Source: a virus | Virus record (IMG/VR): IMGVR_UViG_3300010371_000028 | Coordinates: 1 to 64,000 of that record | Strand: one strand, 5' to 3' | DNA: 64,000 nt | In this document: positions 15,554 through 24,188 of the stretch, piece after piece | Position numbering within the stretch: the first letter of the stretch is position 1 | Layout of the letters: each line of letters opens with the position of its first letter | Notes under the pieces: model-generated | Database searches by the model: none | The model's input: the letters and a program-made list of their open reading frames with translations, nothing else | What the model was told of the DNA's origin: nothing | Program-made: the position numbers and the translations under genes

Positions 15554-16189
15554 CTACTCGCCTGCCTCGAACTGCTCAGCAATCGCCAGGAACGCCGCGT
15601 GCTCCGCCTCGGCCTCGGGCAGGTACTCGTTCGCGGACTCGACGCTCCGGCCCTCGCGCAGACACTTGCGCCAGGTCTCGATGCTCGACTCGGCCGAACG
15701 CGCATGCTCCCGAGCCGCCTCGGCCACGGCCGCGGGGGTCGCCCACGTCTCGTCCGTGACGACCGGGGCCCCGGTCCGCTGGCACGAGCCCACGTAGCCG
15801 ACCACGCTGGTCAGGCGCATGAACGCGCGCCTATCGTAAAACGCTGCCTTATAGAAGATGGCTACGCGCTCACGGCCGTGCTCGTCGTTGATGTACGACC
15901 ACATGTCGTGATCGCTGCCGTGCTTGGTCCACCCCGCCGGGAGCGTTGCGGGCCGGAACAGGGCGTCGCCGTTGACGGCCTCGGAGAAGGTGAAGCCGAC
16001 AGCCTCGAACTCGGCGTCGGTGCCGTTCGTGTCTGTGGGCAGGAGGCTGGATGCGACGAGCTGCCGCTGACCGGCGGCCTCCATGTCGCCGATGATGGAG
16101 TCGGTGGACTTGCCCGCCATCGCTTCGGCGAGGATCAGGTAGGAGCCGCCGTTCTTGACGAACTCGGTGGTGTTCTGGATCTCAGCCAT
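15554..16189 (-). CDS. Hypothetical early protein
   Basis: A 211-residue soluble protein beginning MAEIQNTTEFVKNGGSYLIL. ATG 16189 has AGGAACC just upstream, and the frame further upstream is Arg-rich shadow. The C-terminal 60 residues are helical and Glu/Ala-rich. The middle, WTKHGSDHDMWSYINDEHGRER, is rich in His/Asp/Trp and could be a substrate or metal site. No family recognised. Confidence 0.55.
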   Translation of the reverse strand: MAEIQNTTEFVKNGGSYLILAEAMAGKSTDSIIGDMEAAGQRQLVASSLLPTDTNGTDAEFEAVGFTFSEAVNGDALFRPATLPAGWTKHGSDHDMWSYINDEHGRERVAIFYKAAFYDRRAFMRLTSVVGYVGSCQRTGAPVVTDETWATPAAVAEAAREHARSAESSIETWRKCLREGRSVESANEYLPEAEAEHAAFLAIAEQFEAGE

Positions 16190-16218
16190 GAGGGTTCCTG
16201 TTCGTGGTCGGATTCGGG

Positions 16219-16530
16219 TTACTGGTGTCGTCCGCGGCGACCACGCCGGCGTACCGGCGCGGACTCGGGGACGTAGCGGGGCAGTTCGACCGTGGGAGCC
16301 ATAGCGGCCAGCCGCCCCTGCCACGTCTCGTTCGCCTTCCGCAGCTCCCGGTTCTGGTGCTCGAGCTCGCCTATCCGGGCCTCGTACGCGATGCGAAGCC
16401 GCCGCTCCACATCGCGCTCAGCCGCCACGCGCAGAGCCTTCGCCTCGACCGCGCGCAGCCACTCGAGGAACGCTGACTCCTGCTCGGCCGTCATCGCCGG
16501 CGTCGGGGGAGTGTCGAGGATCGCGGTCAT
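16219..16530 (-). CDS. Coiled-coil protein
   Basis: A 103-residue protein, mostly helix with heptad pattern (about 15-80; for example RIGELEHQNRELRKANETW), followed by a short basic tail RRRGRRGRHQ that may touch nucleic acid. ATG 16530 overlaps the upstream stop (ATGA). Function unknown. Confidence 0.55.
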   Translation of the reverse strand: MTAILDTPPTPAMTAEQESAFLEWLRAVEAKALRVAAERDVERRLRIAYEARIGELEHQNRELRKANETWQGRLAAMAPTVELPRYVPESAPVRRRGRRGRHQ

Positions 16531-16976
16531 GCTGCGATCGCCTCCTCGCCCATGACGACAGCCGGGTCGACGAGGTCCGCGAGCACGATGGCGAGCGCGT
16601 ACAACGCCCGGTAATCGAGGCCCTCGAACACCTCGGCGACCGCCGCCCTGTCCCGTGCTCGAACCGCGCCCACCAAGTCCGCAGCGGGCTCGCGCATGCA
16701 CGCCGCGAGGAACTCGGACTCGGCCGCCGGCAGTGCGGCACGCCGACGCCGGATCAGGACTTCGAGATTGTCCTTCGTGATCCCGATCGCCCCGGCGATC
16801 ATGTGCCGGTCGATGCCGTCCACGTCGCACAACGTCACAACGGCGCCCTGTTCGAGCTCACGCAGCGCGGTAGGGGTGCCGAGCAGGGCACGGCGGATCG
16901 CACCCACGTCGATCAGGTGGGCCGCGCGCTCCTGCTCGGTCCGGGCCGGGCGCCTCGTCGCGCCGGTGAGGCTCAC
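16527..16976 (-). CDS. HTH-like hypothetical protein
   Basis: A 149-residue helical protein. GIDRHMIAGAIGITKDNLEVL resembles a helix-turn-helix (a 'd...iA...Gi....v' pattern), with basic residues after it (RRRRAAL). A second helical part follows (DLVGAVRARDRAAVAEVFEG). It starts at GTG 16976 (GTGA). Possibly DNA-binding, not certain. Confidence 0.5.
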   Translation of the reverse strand: MSLTGATRRPARTEQERAAHLIDVGAIRRALLGTPTALRELEQGAVVTLCDVDGIDRHMIAGAIGITKDNLEVLIRRRRAALPAAESEFLAACMREPAADLVGAVRARDRAAVAEVFEGLDYRALYALAIVLADLVDPAVVMGEEAIAA

Positions 16977-17515
16977 GACGCACCCCCGAGCGGCGTAACG
17001 CGGATGACGGCGCCGGGCCGGTCGAGCGAACCGGGGCAGCCATAACCCGGGTAGTACTTCGCCACGAGCGTGTACAGCACGACCAGCGCGTCGTCCGACC
17101 AGAGCACGCCAGTCAACGCGTCCTCGGTCGACCTGACCAGCTTCGAAGAGTCCGGATACGCCGCCGGGTACGGGACGCCGTCCACGAACCGCTCCGCCGG
17201 AATCCGAGCGGGCGGCTTGAGCGTGAACACCATCTCCGCCCGAAGCGGGCCGGCCAGCGGGTAGCGCAGACGCTCGGCGGGGAAAAGACGGTAGAGCGCC
17301 GTCGTGGCCGCCTCGGCAACCGCTTCACGCCAGGGCTTCACCTTCTTCGAGGACTCGACGAGGATCGGGGCCCGCCCGCCACTCTTGGTTGCGCGGGTGC
17401 CCTTGAACGACTTACTGCCCTGCGGACCGGGCGTGCCGTAGGCGACGATGGTGATCGTGCCCCCTGCCCGCGGCGCCACGACAGCCGCGGGCAGGGACGT
17501 CTCGATCGCGGTCAC
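16973..17515 (-). CDS. RusA-like Holliday-junction resolvase
   Basis: A 180-residue protein in the RusA family. It has AYGTPGPQGSKSFKG at the start, KPWREAVAEAA, the beta strand MVFTLKPPARIP, then the conserved acidic part PDSSKLVRSTEDALTGVLWS, followed by DDALVV. RusA enzymes cut Holliday junctions as dimers with metal held by these Asp residues. It probably resolves recombination intermediates together with RecT and the exonuclease upstream. Confidence 0.88.
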   Translation of the reverse strand: MTAIETSLPAAVVAPRAGGTITIVAYGTPGPQGSKSFKGTRATKSGGRAPILVESSKKVKPWREAVAEAATTALYRLFPAERLRYPLAGPLRAEMVFTLKPPARIPAERFVDGVPYPAAYPDSSKLVRSTEDALTGVLWSDDALVVLYTLVAKYYPGYGCPGSLDRPGAVIRVTPLGGAS

Positions 17516-17841
17516 TGGGCACCGCCCTGGAAGCCGTACAACGGAACGTCGTCAACGTCAGCCGGCAGCCTGTACAGCCCGTCGGCGATCGCGTTCAGCC
17601 ACGTCCCCGCGCAGAGGTCCGGGTCGATGAACAGGCCGTCGTCCTCGCCCGGCACGACATTCGGCGCCGCGTACATCGTGCCGAGAGCCACCAGCAGGGC
17701 ACGGCTGCGGACGACGTACTCCGGGTCCGGCGTCGCGGCCGGGAAGTCGTAGAAGTCCGCCCGTAGCTTCTCGACGACGGCGCGCTCAGCGTCGGTCGCG
17801 TCGGCCAGAACGGGCGTGTCCGGGTTCGTGGTCGTGGCCAT
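17512..17841 (-). CDS. Hypothetical early protein
   Basis: A 109-residue acidic protein, starting MATTTNPDTPVLADATDAER. Helical in the first half, then VVPGEDDGLFIDPDLCAGTWL. No domain recognised. Placed between RusA and the ASCH protein; overlaps the RusA start by 4 bp and directly follows the ASCH gene. Confidence 0.55.
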   Translation of the reverse strand: MATTTNPDTPVLADATDAERAVVEKLRADFYDFPAATPDPEYVVRSRALLVALGTMYAAPNVVPGEDDGLFIDPDLCAGTWLNAIADGLYRLPADVDDVPLYGFQGGAQ

Positions 17842-18273
17842 CTACTCCGCCCCCATCTGGGCATTGATCTGCTCGGTAAGTTCCGGGCTGGGGATCCACA
17901 AGCCGAGGCGGCCTACGGCGGCAATCGGGGAGAACAGCGGCCGGATGTCGGCGAGCTGCCAGTGCCAGACGCCATCGGTCCGCTCGGCCCACGGCGAGAC
18001 GCAGCAGCCGGCCTCGCGCGGGTGGCAGTCGTCGATCCGGGCGACCGCGACGACGGCTCCGCGCACGTTGATCCACGGGAGCGCGGCAAGCCTGACGGCG
18101 CCAGTGGCAGCGGGATGAGCGAAGCCGGACCGGTCGCCAGTAACGCCGGCGTGGATGGCGAGCAGACCGCGGTACTTCGTTGCCCACGTGCGGTTTTCCA
18201 CCGACTTCACGATGGAGGCGATGAAGGCGCTCCAAGGCGGCCGGACGGTCAGGGCGCGGATCTCGGCGGGCAT
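17842..18273 (-). CDS. ASCH-domain protein
   Basis: A 143-residue protein. ALTVRPPWSAFIASIVKSVENRTW and YRGLLAIHAG are the ASCH (PUA-like) start, and the C-terminal WHWQLADIRPLF matches the closing strand. ASCH domains are thought to bind RNA; phage copies appear in many genomes without a known role. Starts at ATG 18273 sharing a base with the previous stop (TGATG). Confidence 0.85.
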   Translation of the reverse strand: MPAEIRALTVRPPWSAFIASIVKSVENRTWATKYRGLLAIHAGVTGDRSGFAHPAATGAVRLAALPWINVRGAVVAVARIDDCHPREAGCCVSPWAERTDGVWHWQLADIRPLFSPIAAVGRLGLWIPSPELTEQINAQMGAE

Positions 18274-18638
18274 CAGGCGCCACCTTCGGTCAGGGCCCGG
18301 GCGTCGCGGTCCCACGCGTCCTCGGCCGGCTCGTCCTCTTCCTCGTCCCGGTCACGCCACAGCGGGCAGCCGACCACGGGCGTCGCCTCGTACTGCATTT
18401 CCTCGCTGCGGGCGCCGCACCAGATGACCGCGGGCGCGCCGGTCTCGGGGTCGCCGTCGTCGCGGCTGAAGCGCAGACAGGTCTTGCAGGACCGGTTGGC
18501 CCGGTCGTACCAGCACCGGGCCATGTGCTCGACGACGAGCTTCTTCGTCGCACGACGGAAACGGCACGACGTGCACTGATAGCGCTTCACCATCACCTCG
18601 ACCGGCATGGTCGCGGGGGTGATCTCGATGTCGGTCAC
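18273..18638 (-). CDS. Zinc-binding hypothetical protein
   Basis: A 121-residue protein rich in cysteine. YQCTSCRFRRATKKLVVEHM has a CxxC then HxxxC, and CKTCLRF and WCGARSEE add more Cys; the whole suggests two zinc fingers. Acidic C-terminus (DEEEDEPAED). Starts at GTG 18638 (GTGA). Possibly DNA-binding; no family assigned. Confidence 0.6.
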   Translation of the reverse strand: MTDIEITPATMPVEVMVKRYQCTSCRFRRATKKLVVEHMARCWYDRANRSCKTCLRFSRDDGDPETGAPAVIWCGARSEEMQYEATPVVGCPLWRDRDEEEDEPAEDAWDRDARALTEGGA

Positions 18639-19606
18639 GACGCCGCCACCGCCTCGGGCATGCGCGGGAACTCTCGCACCATCAGGTCCGCGTCCCACTC
18701 GTCCGGTACGCCACCCTTGCGGTCCAGCGCACCGCTCGCCTTAGCCCACGCGGAGCCCATCTGCTTGACGAACGCGGGCACCTGGGCGGCACGCGCCTGG
18801 CTGACGACCGACCGGATCCACGACGGCTCGCACGACCTCGCGCCCGGCCCGGACTCGCCACCGACGATGATCCAGCCGATCGGGCAGGCCTCCTCGCGGT
18901 CGTACTCGAAGTACGGCAAGTCCAAGGACGGCGACTCGTCCGCGCTGACAGAGCAGTCCAGGCAGACCCGATCCCAACTCTGAAGGAGATCGGTGTCGTG
19001 GCCAGAGCCCGCGCGGTGTCCGAGGTGCAGATCCACGGGCCCGAGCAGCGGCTCGACCGACAGGAACTTCACCGCCGCCTTCACCTCGCGGTCAGCAAGC
19101 AGCGGGACCCGGATGTCGGCCCACTTCTGCGACTCAACCGACACGCCCACGTGCAAATTCGGGAGCGGCCACTGCGCGTAAAGCGCCCGTGCCGTCGCCT
19201 CGTCGCGGGCGGCCTCGATCAGGCGCTGACCATCGTGGCCGAGCAGGTAGTGCATGCGGCCGGCGCGCTTCGTGAGCAACTGGAAAGTGTGCTGCGGCGC
19301 CCGGGCCATCGTGGCGAACACGGCGGCGATGTGGGCGTCCGGAACGTCCTTGTGGAACATGTCGCTGAGGCTGTTGACGAACACGCGGCGCGGCTTGCGC
19401 CACGTCAGCGGCAGACCGAGGCGGTCTTCGTGGAGCAGGACGCCGGTCTTGCCGCCGATCTCGGGGCTGTCGAACTTGCGGTGCGCCATGCGGAACGGCG
19501 GGGTGCGGTCGATGTAGCACCGCATGCATCCTTCGGAAGTGCGCGTACAGCCACTGATGGTGTTCCACGTGGCGTCAGTCCACTGAATGTGGCTCTGATC
19601 GGACAT
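18635..19606 (-). CDS. Phage Gp37/Gp68-family (DUF5131) protein
   Basis: A 323-residue protein. It starts SHIQWTDATWNTISGCTRTS with EGCMRCY, the hallmark of the Gp37/Gp68 (DUF5131) family, then VFVNSLSDMFHKDVPD, FQLLTKR, VGVSVESQKWAD, FLSVEPLLGPVDL and WIIVGGESGPGAR, all expected blocks. The family has a radical-SAM-like (TIM-barrel) fold; some members bind metal through the clustered cysteines. The reaction is unknown. ATG 19606 has GGAGGGA upstream. It begins a cluster after a 147 bp gap with a strong hairpin. Confidence 0.85.
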   Translation of the reverse strand: MSDQSHIQWTDATWNTISGCTRTSEGCMRCYIDRTPPFRMAHRKFDSPEIGGKTGVLLHEDRLGLPLTWRKPRRVFVNSLSDMFHKDVPDAHIAAVFATMARAPQHTFQLLTKRAGRMHYLLGHDGQRLIEAARDEATARALYAQWPLPNLHVGVSVESQKWADIRVPLLADREVKAAVKFLSVEPLLGPVDLHLGHRAGSGHDTDLLQSWDRVCLDCSVSADESPSLDLPYFEYDREEACPIGWIIVGGESGPGARSCEPSWIRSVVSQARAAQVPAFVKQMGSAWAKASGALDRKGGVPDEWDADLMVREFPRMPEAVAAS

Positions 19607-19753
19607 TGGTCCCTCCGAGTTTGATAAGGCTGTTGTTGTCCCTCCGGGCGCCGCCCTGGTTCTAGAAGCCAGGGCGGCGCCGTGGCCGCCAAAAGGGGAG
19701 AGGCGGCCGTCCCAGCGCCGGCCGGAGGGGGAACCCGGCGCCGGAATCCTCGG
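19607..19753. terminator. Intergenic gap with 13-bp perfect hairpin
   Basis: Between the genes at 18635 and 19754. A perfect stem GGCGCCGCCCTGG (19648-19660) pairs with 19670-19682 around a TTCTAGAAG loop; TTCTAGAA is itself a palindrome. There is no T run, but many actinomycete terminators lack one. It may end or attenuate the transcript of the upstream genes; the remaining bases hold the ribosome site of the next gene. Confidence 0.5.
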
Positions 19754-20143
19754 CTACAGGTAGCCGCAACAGCCCGGCGACCCAGGCGTCCGCACAGCCC
19801 GCAGCACCGCGGCCATCGCCAACGCCGCGACCTCACCGAGCGCCTGATCGAACACGGCCCGCTCACCCGGGAACGGCAGATCCAACGCGCGCACGAACAC
19901 CGGCCGCGTCACATCCCAGCCCGTCCCCGACACCAGCACCCCGACCTCATCGACCAGGATCTCCACCGCGTTCACCCGCGCCTGGAACCCGGTCGCGCCC
20001 AGATCAACCAGGCGGGCGAGCACTTGGCCGGGAGCCAGAGCCTCAAGCGCGAGAGCCACATCCAGAGCCACCGACATCCCCAGTGCCAGACCCGGGCACC
20101 GGACCGGCCACGTCGGCACGTAACGGTCAGGACTCGTCGTCAT
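19754..20143 (-). CDS. Hypothetical early protein
   Basis: A 129-residue, Ala/Leu/Val-rich protein (LGMSVALDVALALEALAPG, LVDLGATGFQARVNAVEILV). The strands and helices suggest a small alpha/beta domain, and the C-terminus ends CCGYL. No signal peptide or clear membrane helix. Overlaps the end of the next upstream gene by 17 bp. Confidence 0.5.
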   Translation of the reverse strand: MTTSPDRYVPTWPVRCPGLALGMSVALDVALALEALAPGQVLARLVDLGATGFQARVNAVEILVDEVGVLVSGTGWDVTRPVFVRALDLPFPGERAVFDQALGEVAALAMAAVLRAVRTPGSPGCCGYL

Positions 20144-21056
20144 CGCTGGCCCCGCTGTCCCTTGCCGGGCTTGCGTCGCCGCTCAGCCCGGTTCCCGAGA
20201 AAGGGCGCCGCTCCCGCGCCCGCTCGTCGTCCTCATCGGCGGAAGACGCGGCGCCCGCGTCGGCCTGGGCCAGGTGCTCGAGCACGTCATCCATCGGCAG
20301 CCGCTGGGTATCGCCCATCCGCTGCTGCGGTAGCGCCGCCGCGGCGAACACCGGATCCGGTACCCGCGTCTCCAACGACGACCCGTGGTCCTTCCGCGCC
20401 GCCCGCTCGATCTCCGCCGGGATGTCATGGCCGTTCTCACGCAGCCGCGAGAAGATCGCCCCGGTCTGCTCGGTCGGAGTCTCCGGCGGCGCGGGCGGGA
20501 ACATCGGCGGCTGGAGCGGCGCGATCGGCTGGCGCTGCTGCGACACAGCATTCGACGACGCCAGCGACGCCGGACCGGGCGGAAGCGCCGGCTGCACCAC
20601 CGCGGCGTTCTCCAGCCGGTCCGCACGCAGATACATCGACTGCGCATGCTGCGCCGCGCCCGCCAGATGCCGCTCCAGCCGCACCGCATGCATGTCATCG
20701 AGCACATCAAACGGCAACTCACCCTGCCGGACCCGCTCCACGAACTCGCAGATCGCCGCGACCGACGCCGTACCCTGCTCCGGGCCGCCCGGGTCGTGCC
20801 GCAGCGCGTTGCCCGGCCGCAGCACCGTCATCTCCTCACGCCCGTTGACTTGATCCGACAAGATGTCGAACGCGTCCTCCAGACGCCGGGTGTCGGCGCC
20901 CAGGTGCGCCGCGCGCGTCCGCTCCGACCGGGCCACCGCCACGGCGTGCGACACGTGCGCCGCCGCCTGCCGCTGCTCGGCCGCATGCTGCTGGTTTGCC
21001 TGCGCGGCCTGGTCGTGCTGGTTCCGCTCGCGCTGCGGATGCTCAGTCATGGTCAT
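20127..21056 (-). CDS. Large low-complexity hypothetical protein
   Basis: A 309-residue protein rich in Gln, Ala, Pro and Glu. The first 60 residues are a helix with many Gln/His/Ala (NQHDQAAQANQQHAAEQRQA); a helical centre follows, then a Pro-rich and an acidic C-terminus. Probably extended or a coiled-coil. ATG 21056 overlaps the upstream stop (ATGA); the 29-residue longer start would lie inside the next gene. Function unknown. Confidence 0.5.
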   Translation of the reverse strand: MTMTEHPQRERNQHDQAAQANQQHAAEQRQAAAHVSHAVAVARSERTRAAHLGADTRRLEDAFDILSDQVNGREEMTVLRPGNALRHDPGGPEQGTASVAAICEFVERVRQGELPFDVLDDMHAVRLERHLAGAAQHAQSMYLRADRLENAAVVQPALPPGPASLASSNAVSQQRQPIAPLQPPMFPPAPPETPTEQTGAIFSRLRENGHDIPAEIERAARKDHGSSLETRVPDPVFAAAALPQQRMGDTQRLPMDDVLEHLAQADAGAASSADEDDERARERRPFSGTGLSGDASPARDSGASDDDES

Positions 21057-21424
21057 CGGTTCTCTCCATCGAGGGTTTCGGTCAGGTCGGCCCGCTCCAC
21101 CAAGCGGGGCCCGAGGGTGTCGTTCTTGTGAGGCAGCTGCCACGACTCGCCCGGCTCGGCGGCCGGCGCGGCCGGGCGCTTCGGCATCGGGAAACGGTCG
21201 GCGTACTCGTCGGCGAGCGCCGCGTTCGCACGGGACTGCACGTAGCCCGCATAGGCGGCCTCAGCATCCGCGACGATGCCGTCGACCACGGCCGCGTCAA
21301 GCGCAGCCTGACGCCGATCCGCGAGACGATCCGCGTACTCCGCCAGCCGAACCGCAGCCACGACCACGGCCACCACGGCCAGAGTCAGGAAGAAGCCGGC
21401 GACATGATGCGCGAGCCAGGTCAC
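21053..21424 (-). CDS. Single-pass membrane protein
   Basis: A 123-residue protein with one N-terminal membrane helix (about 8-28: VAGFFLTLAVVAVVVAAV) and a cytoplasmic helical and Pro-rich tail. Starts at GTG 21424 (GTGA). It may anchor a partner to the membrane; role unknown. Confidence 0.55.
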   Translation of the reverse strand: MTWLAHHVAGFFLTLAVVAVVVAAVRLAEYADRLADRRQAALDAAVVDGIVADAEAAYAGYVQSRANAALADEYADRFPMPKRPAAPAAEPGESWQLPHKNDTLGPRLVERADLTETLDGENR

Positions 21425-22026
21425 GAGGCACCGCCGTTGCGTGCCTTGAGCAGGGCGTTCCGCTCGCGCAGAAGGATCCTCAGCGCCTCCCAGCGAAGGA
21501 CGTGGTTCGGCGCGATCTCCTCAGCGACAGTGAAAACGCCGACGTAGTGAGACAGGGCCTCCTCATGAAGCCGAATCTCGGCCAGCGCATTCGCCGCAGC
21601 CCACTCGCCGTCCTCGGCGCACTCGGAGCACGACGGATCGAAGGCGGCGTTCTGGTCGTCATGGACGTGCACGTCAACCGAGTCCGCGGCCTCGTCCACG
21701 CACGCCTGGCAGGACGAATCGAACGCGGCGTCGTGGTCGTCGTGAACGTACGCCGTGATGACCTCGGCGCTCGGCCTACCGGCGCGCCGCCCGACCGCGT
21801 CCAACCAATCGTTGACGTGATCGCCATCTCCGACGTAGCGGTCGGCAAGGCGCTCCGCACTGGCCGCGCCAGCTGCGAGGGTCGCGTGGACCTGCGCGCG
21901 GGCGACCAGCAACGCTGTCGTCTGCGGGTCGAGCGACGGCGCCGCGTCGCTCTCCGAACGCTCGAAACTGGCCCGGCTCAGCAACTTCTCGGCAGCGCGG
22001 TAGTGCTCGGGTCCGGTGAGAGGCAT
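21421..22026 (-). CDS. Protein with duplicated HDDxxAAFDxSCxxC motif
   Basis: A 201-residue protein. The N-terminus (GPEHYRAAEKLLSRASFE) and helix are common in Streptomyces phage proteins. In the centre a 22-residue unit occurs twice: VHDDHDAAFDSSCQAC and VHDDQNAAFDPSCSEC, each with His, Asp, and CxxC, probably two metal sites. A helical C-terminus follows. Starts right at the end of RecT. Function unknown. Confidence 0.55.
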   Translation of the reverse strand: MPLTGPEHYRAAEKLLSRASFERSESDAAPSLDPQTTALLVARAQVHATLAAGAASAERLADRYVGDGDHVNDWLDAVGRRAGRPSAEVITAYVHDDHDAAFDSSCQACVDEAADSVDVHVHDDQNAAFDPSCSECAEDGEWAAANALAEIRLHEEALSHYVGVFTVAEEIAPNHVLRWEALRILLRERNALLKARNGGAS

Positions 22027-22973
22027 CAGAAACCTGCCTCATCCGGAGCGGACTCGTACGCGTCGGCCGCCCGCTTGCCGCAGTCGTCCTCGAAGTGGCC
22101 CGGCTCCATGCAGTACCCGCACGAGTCCGAAGGCGTCGCCGCCGCAATCGCGGGCTGCTCGGCCGCCTTCAACTCCTGGCCGCGCTGCACCAGCGCCGTC
22201 TTGAGCTCCTCGTCGAGATGCCCGGCCGAGAGCGCCTGGTTCCAGACTTCCCGCCACGCCTCGAGCGACGTCGCGGACTGCGCCAGCGCCAGGTAGTCCG
22301 GCCGCACGTCCTCGACGGCGGGCGCCTGGCTCATGACCTCGTCCACCGTGACCCGCGGCTCCGCGAAAGCCCGGCCATCCGGCAGCGTGTCGCCGTCCAA
22401 CTCCTCAGCCGCATACGGCATCGCGAACAACACGTCGGACGCGATCAGGCGGCAGATCTCGCCCGTAGCCCGAGCCGTCAGCATCGTCTCCGGCTGCTTC
22501 TTCCACTCCGGCTTGTTCATCAGCCCGAGGCCGATGGCGCGCGGAATGTCCCAGGTGACCTCCTGCCAGTCCTCGTCGTCCTTGCGGCGCCCACGCATCA
22601 CAACCTTCTGGGCCGAGTGCTCGAGCCGCTGCACCTTGTGCCCATGCGACTGCACGAGTCCGCGCATCGCGTGAGCCCGCAGCGCCGGCGTGCCCTGGAT
22701 CACGTCCATCGAACGGAGCGTCGCCATCGGCTGGAGGCCCAGTTCCAGGCCCGCGAGGATCGCGGCCATGATCTCCACGGGCTTGCCGCGCAGCGTGGAA
22801 GGAACGAAGGAAGTGGCCGCGAGGCGCGTCGCGAGTTCCTCGGCGCGCGTGGCCTCCTCGACCCAGTGCACGAGCGGGCTCGGCTGGGCGGCGGACCGCG
22901 CGGGCTGCTGCGGCAAACGCTGCGCGGGCAGCTGAGAGACGGGGTTTTCGGTGCGGATAGCCAGTTCAGTCAC
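22026..22973 (-). CDS. recT: RecT-like ssDNA-annealing protein with zinc knuckle
   Basis: A 315-residue protein. The core matches RecT: ATSFVPSTLRGKPVEIMAAI, LAGLELGLQPMATLRSMDVI, then PALRAHAMRGLVQSHGH, and the closing ETMLTARATGEICRLIASDV. It anneals single strands during recombination with the nearby exonuclease. Unusual is the C-terminus, CGYCMEPGHFEDDC, an exact CCHC zinc knuckle (C285, C288, H293, C298). Start GTG 22973 with AGAAGG upstream. Confidence 0.9.
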   Translation of the reverse strand: MTELAIRTENPVSQLPAQRLPQQPARSAAQPSPLVHWVEEATRAEELATRLAATSFVPSTLRGKPVEIMAAILAGLELGLQPMATLRSMDVIQGTPALRAHAMRGLVQSHGHKVQRLEHSAQKVVMRGRRKDDEDWQEVTWDIPRAIGLGLMNKPEWKKQPETMLTARATGEICRLIASDVLFAMPYAAEELDGDTLPDGRAFAEPRVTVDEVMSQAPAVEDVRPDYLALAQSATSLEAWREVWNQALSAGHLDEELKTALVQRGQELKAAEQPAIAAATPSDSCGYCMEPGHFEDDCGKRAADAYESAPDEAGF

Positions 22974-23028
22974 GGCCGGGCCTTCTCACTGTCGGTTCGG
23001 GTAGTTGAGGGGGTGGGGTGCGTGGCGC

Positions 23029-23943
23029 TCACAGGTACTCCTGGGCGTCGCGCGACTGCGCCCAGCCGGGCGTATCGATGTAGGCGATCCCGGGCTCATA
23101 CGCCGGCCACTCGCCGGTCAACGTGCACTGCGCGAACAGGTCGATCGCGCGCCGGTTCTTCGCCGCCGCGATCATCCGGTCGATCTCCGGCACGCCGACG
23201 ACCTGAATCAGGTACGGCTTCGTCTTGCGGATGAAGACGAACAGGAACGCGACGTCCTGCGCGATCCCCAATGCCCTGATGCCGGACTCGTAGAAGTCCG
23301 CCTGCATCGGGTAGGCATAGTTCGCCATCGACTTAGCGATCGAATCGGGGTCCACCTCAGGGATCGTCTTGATGTCCGGTACGAGCAGTCGCTCGCCCTC
23401 GACCGCCTCGGGCAGCCAGTCCGGACGCGCCCGCAGCATCACGCCCGTCTTCTCATCCCGCCAGACCAGGCTCCGCTCCGCCTTCCCGCGCGAAGGATCC
23501 AGCAGCTTCGCCGCCAACGGATGCCTGCGCAGCGCGACGCACATCTCATGCGCCGCCTGGAACTGCGCCTCCAACAGCGGGATACGGCCCGACGCCCGGA
23601 TCTCCCGGCGCTCAGCCTGAGCCGCGTTGCCCACCCAGGACTTCGCCTCCACCGGCACGACCTCCGCGCCGTTCCCAAGAGCGATCGAGTGCACGGCCGA
23701 ACCGAACTCCATCGCGTCCGTCGGCGGGGACGGGTGACGCCGCTCGTAATCGAACTTCGCCGGACACGACGGCGCCAGCAACTTCCGCGCGCCTGAGGAG
23801 GAGAGCGAACCGCCCGGCACCATGTCCGCGTGATACTGCTCGAGCGTCAGATAGTCGTAGATGCCCGGCTCGGTGATCTCAGTGGCGCACTCGGCGTACG
23901 CCTCGAGCTGAGCGGCGGGCAGGTCGATGGCCTCGGCGGTCAC
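23029..23943 (-). CDS. RecE-like exonuclease (PD-(D/E)XK)
   Basis: A 304-residue nuclease. The N-terminal LTLEQYHADMVPGGSLSSSG and FDYERRHPSPPTDAMEFGSAVH parts, and RARPDWLPE...LLVPDIKTI (catalytic Asp and the (D)xK), match phage RecE/PDDEXK exonucleases (DUF3799 type). Such enzymes resect 5' ends for RecT-type annealing. Its RecT partner lies 55 bp downstream. The acidic N-terminus and C-terminal tail are short. Overlaps the small gene upstream by 4 bp. Confidence 0.9.
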   Translation of the reverse strand: MTAEAIDLPAAQLEAYAECATEITEPGIYDYLTLEQYHADMVPGGSLSSSGARKLLAPSCPAKFDYERRHPSPPTDAMEFGSAVHSIALGNGAEVVPVEAKSWVGNAAQAERREIRASGRIPLLEAQFQAAHEMCVALRRHPLAAKLLDPSRGKAERSLVWRDEKTGVMLRARPDWLPEAVEGERLLVPDIKTIPEVDPDSIAKSMANYAYPMQADFYESGIRALGIAQDVAFLFVFIRKTKPYLIQVVGVPEIDRMIAAAKNRRAIDLFAQCTLTGEWPAYEPGIAYIDTPGWAQSRDAQEYL

Positions 23944-24188
23944 GCGGCACCAACCAGCGTCCGGGACTCGACAGCCTCGACCACGCCAGCCAGATCACGC
24001 GCCGGAACCGAAACCCACGTGTGCCGCAGCGCATCGGCCAGGTCGGCGCGCGCGTCCACGTCACCATCAGCCGCAGCGTCGACCAGTTCCCGAGACTCCA
24101 AGAGCGCGGTGAGAACCGACGGGTGAGCGAGGAGGCCGCAGATCGCGACGGTGTCGTTCGGGCGAGACTCGGCGGTCACGGCGGTCAC
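23940..24188 (-). CDS. Hypothetical early protein
   Basis: An 82-residue, helical, acidic protein. It consists of a short leader, then LLAHPSVLTALLESRELVDA and a second helix pair. The pattern suggests a four-helix bundle. No function assigned. Overlaps the exonuclease and AP2/HNH genes by 4 bp each. Confidence 0.5.
   Translation of the reverse strand: MTAVTAESRPNDTVAICGLLAHPSVLTALLESRELVDAAADGDVDARADLADALRHTWVSVPARDLAGVVEAVESRTLVGAA

Noticed and set aside
19648-19682. Insertion-sequence terminal repeat
   Set aside because: No transposase or second copy; better read as a terminator hairpin.
21421-22296. Frame on the plus strand continuing to 22296
   Set aside because: Shadow over RecT and the duplicated-motif gene; no start signal or domain.
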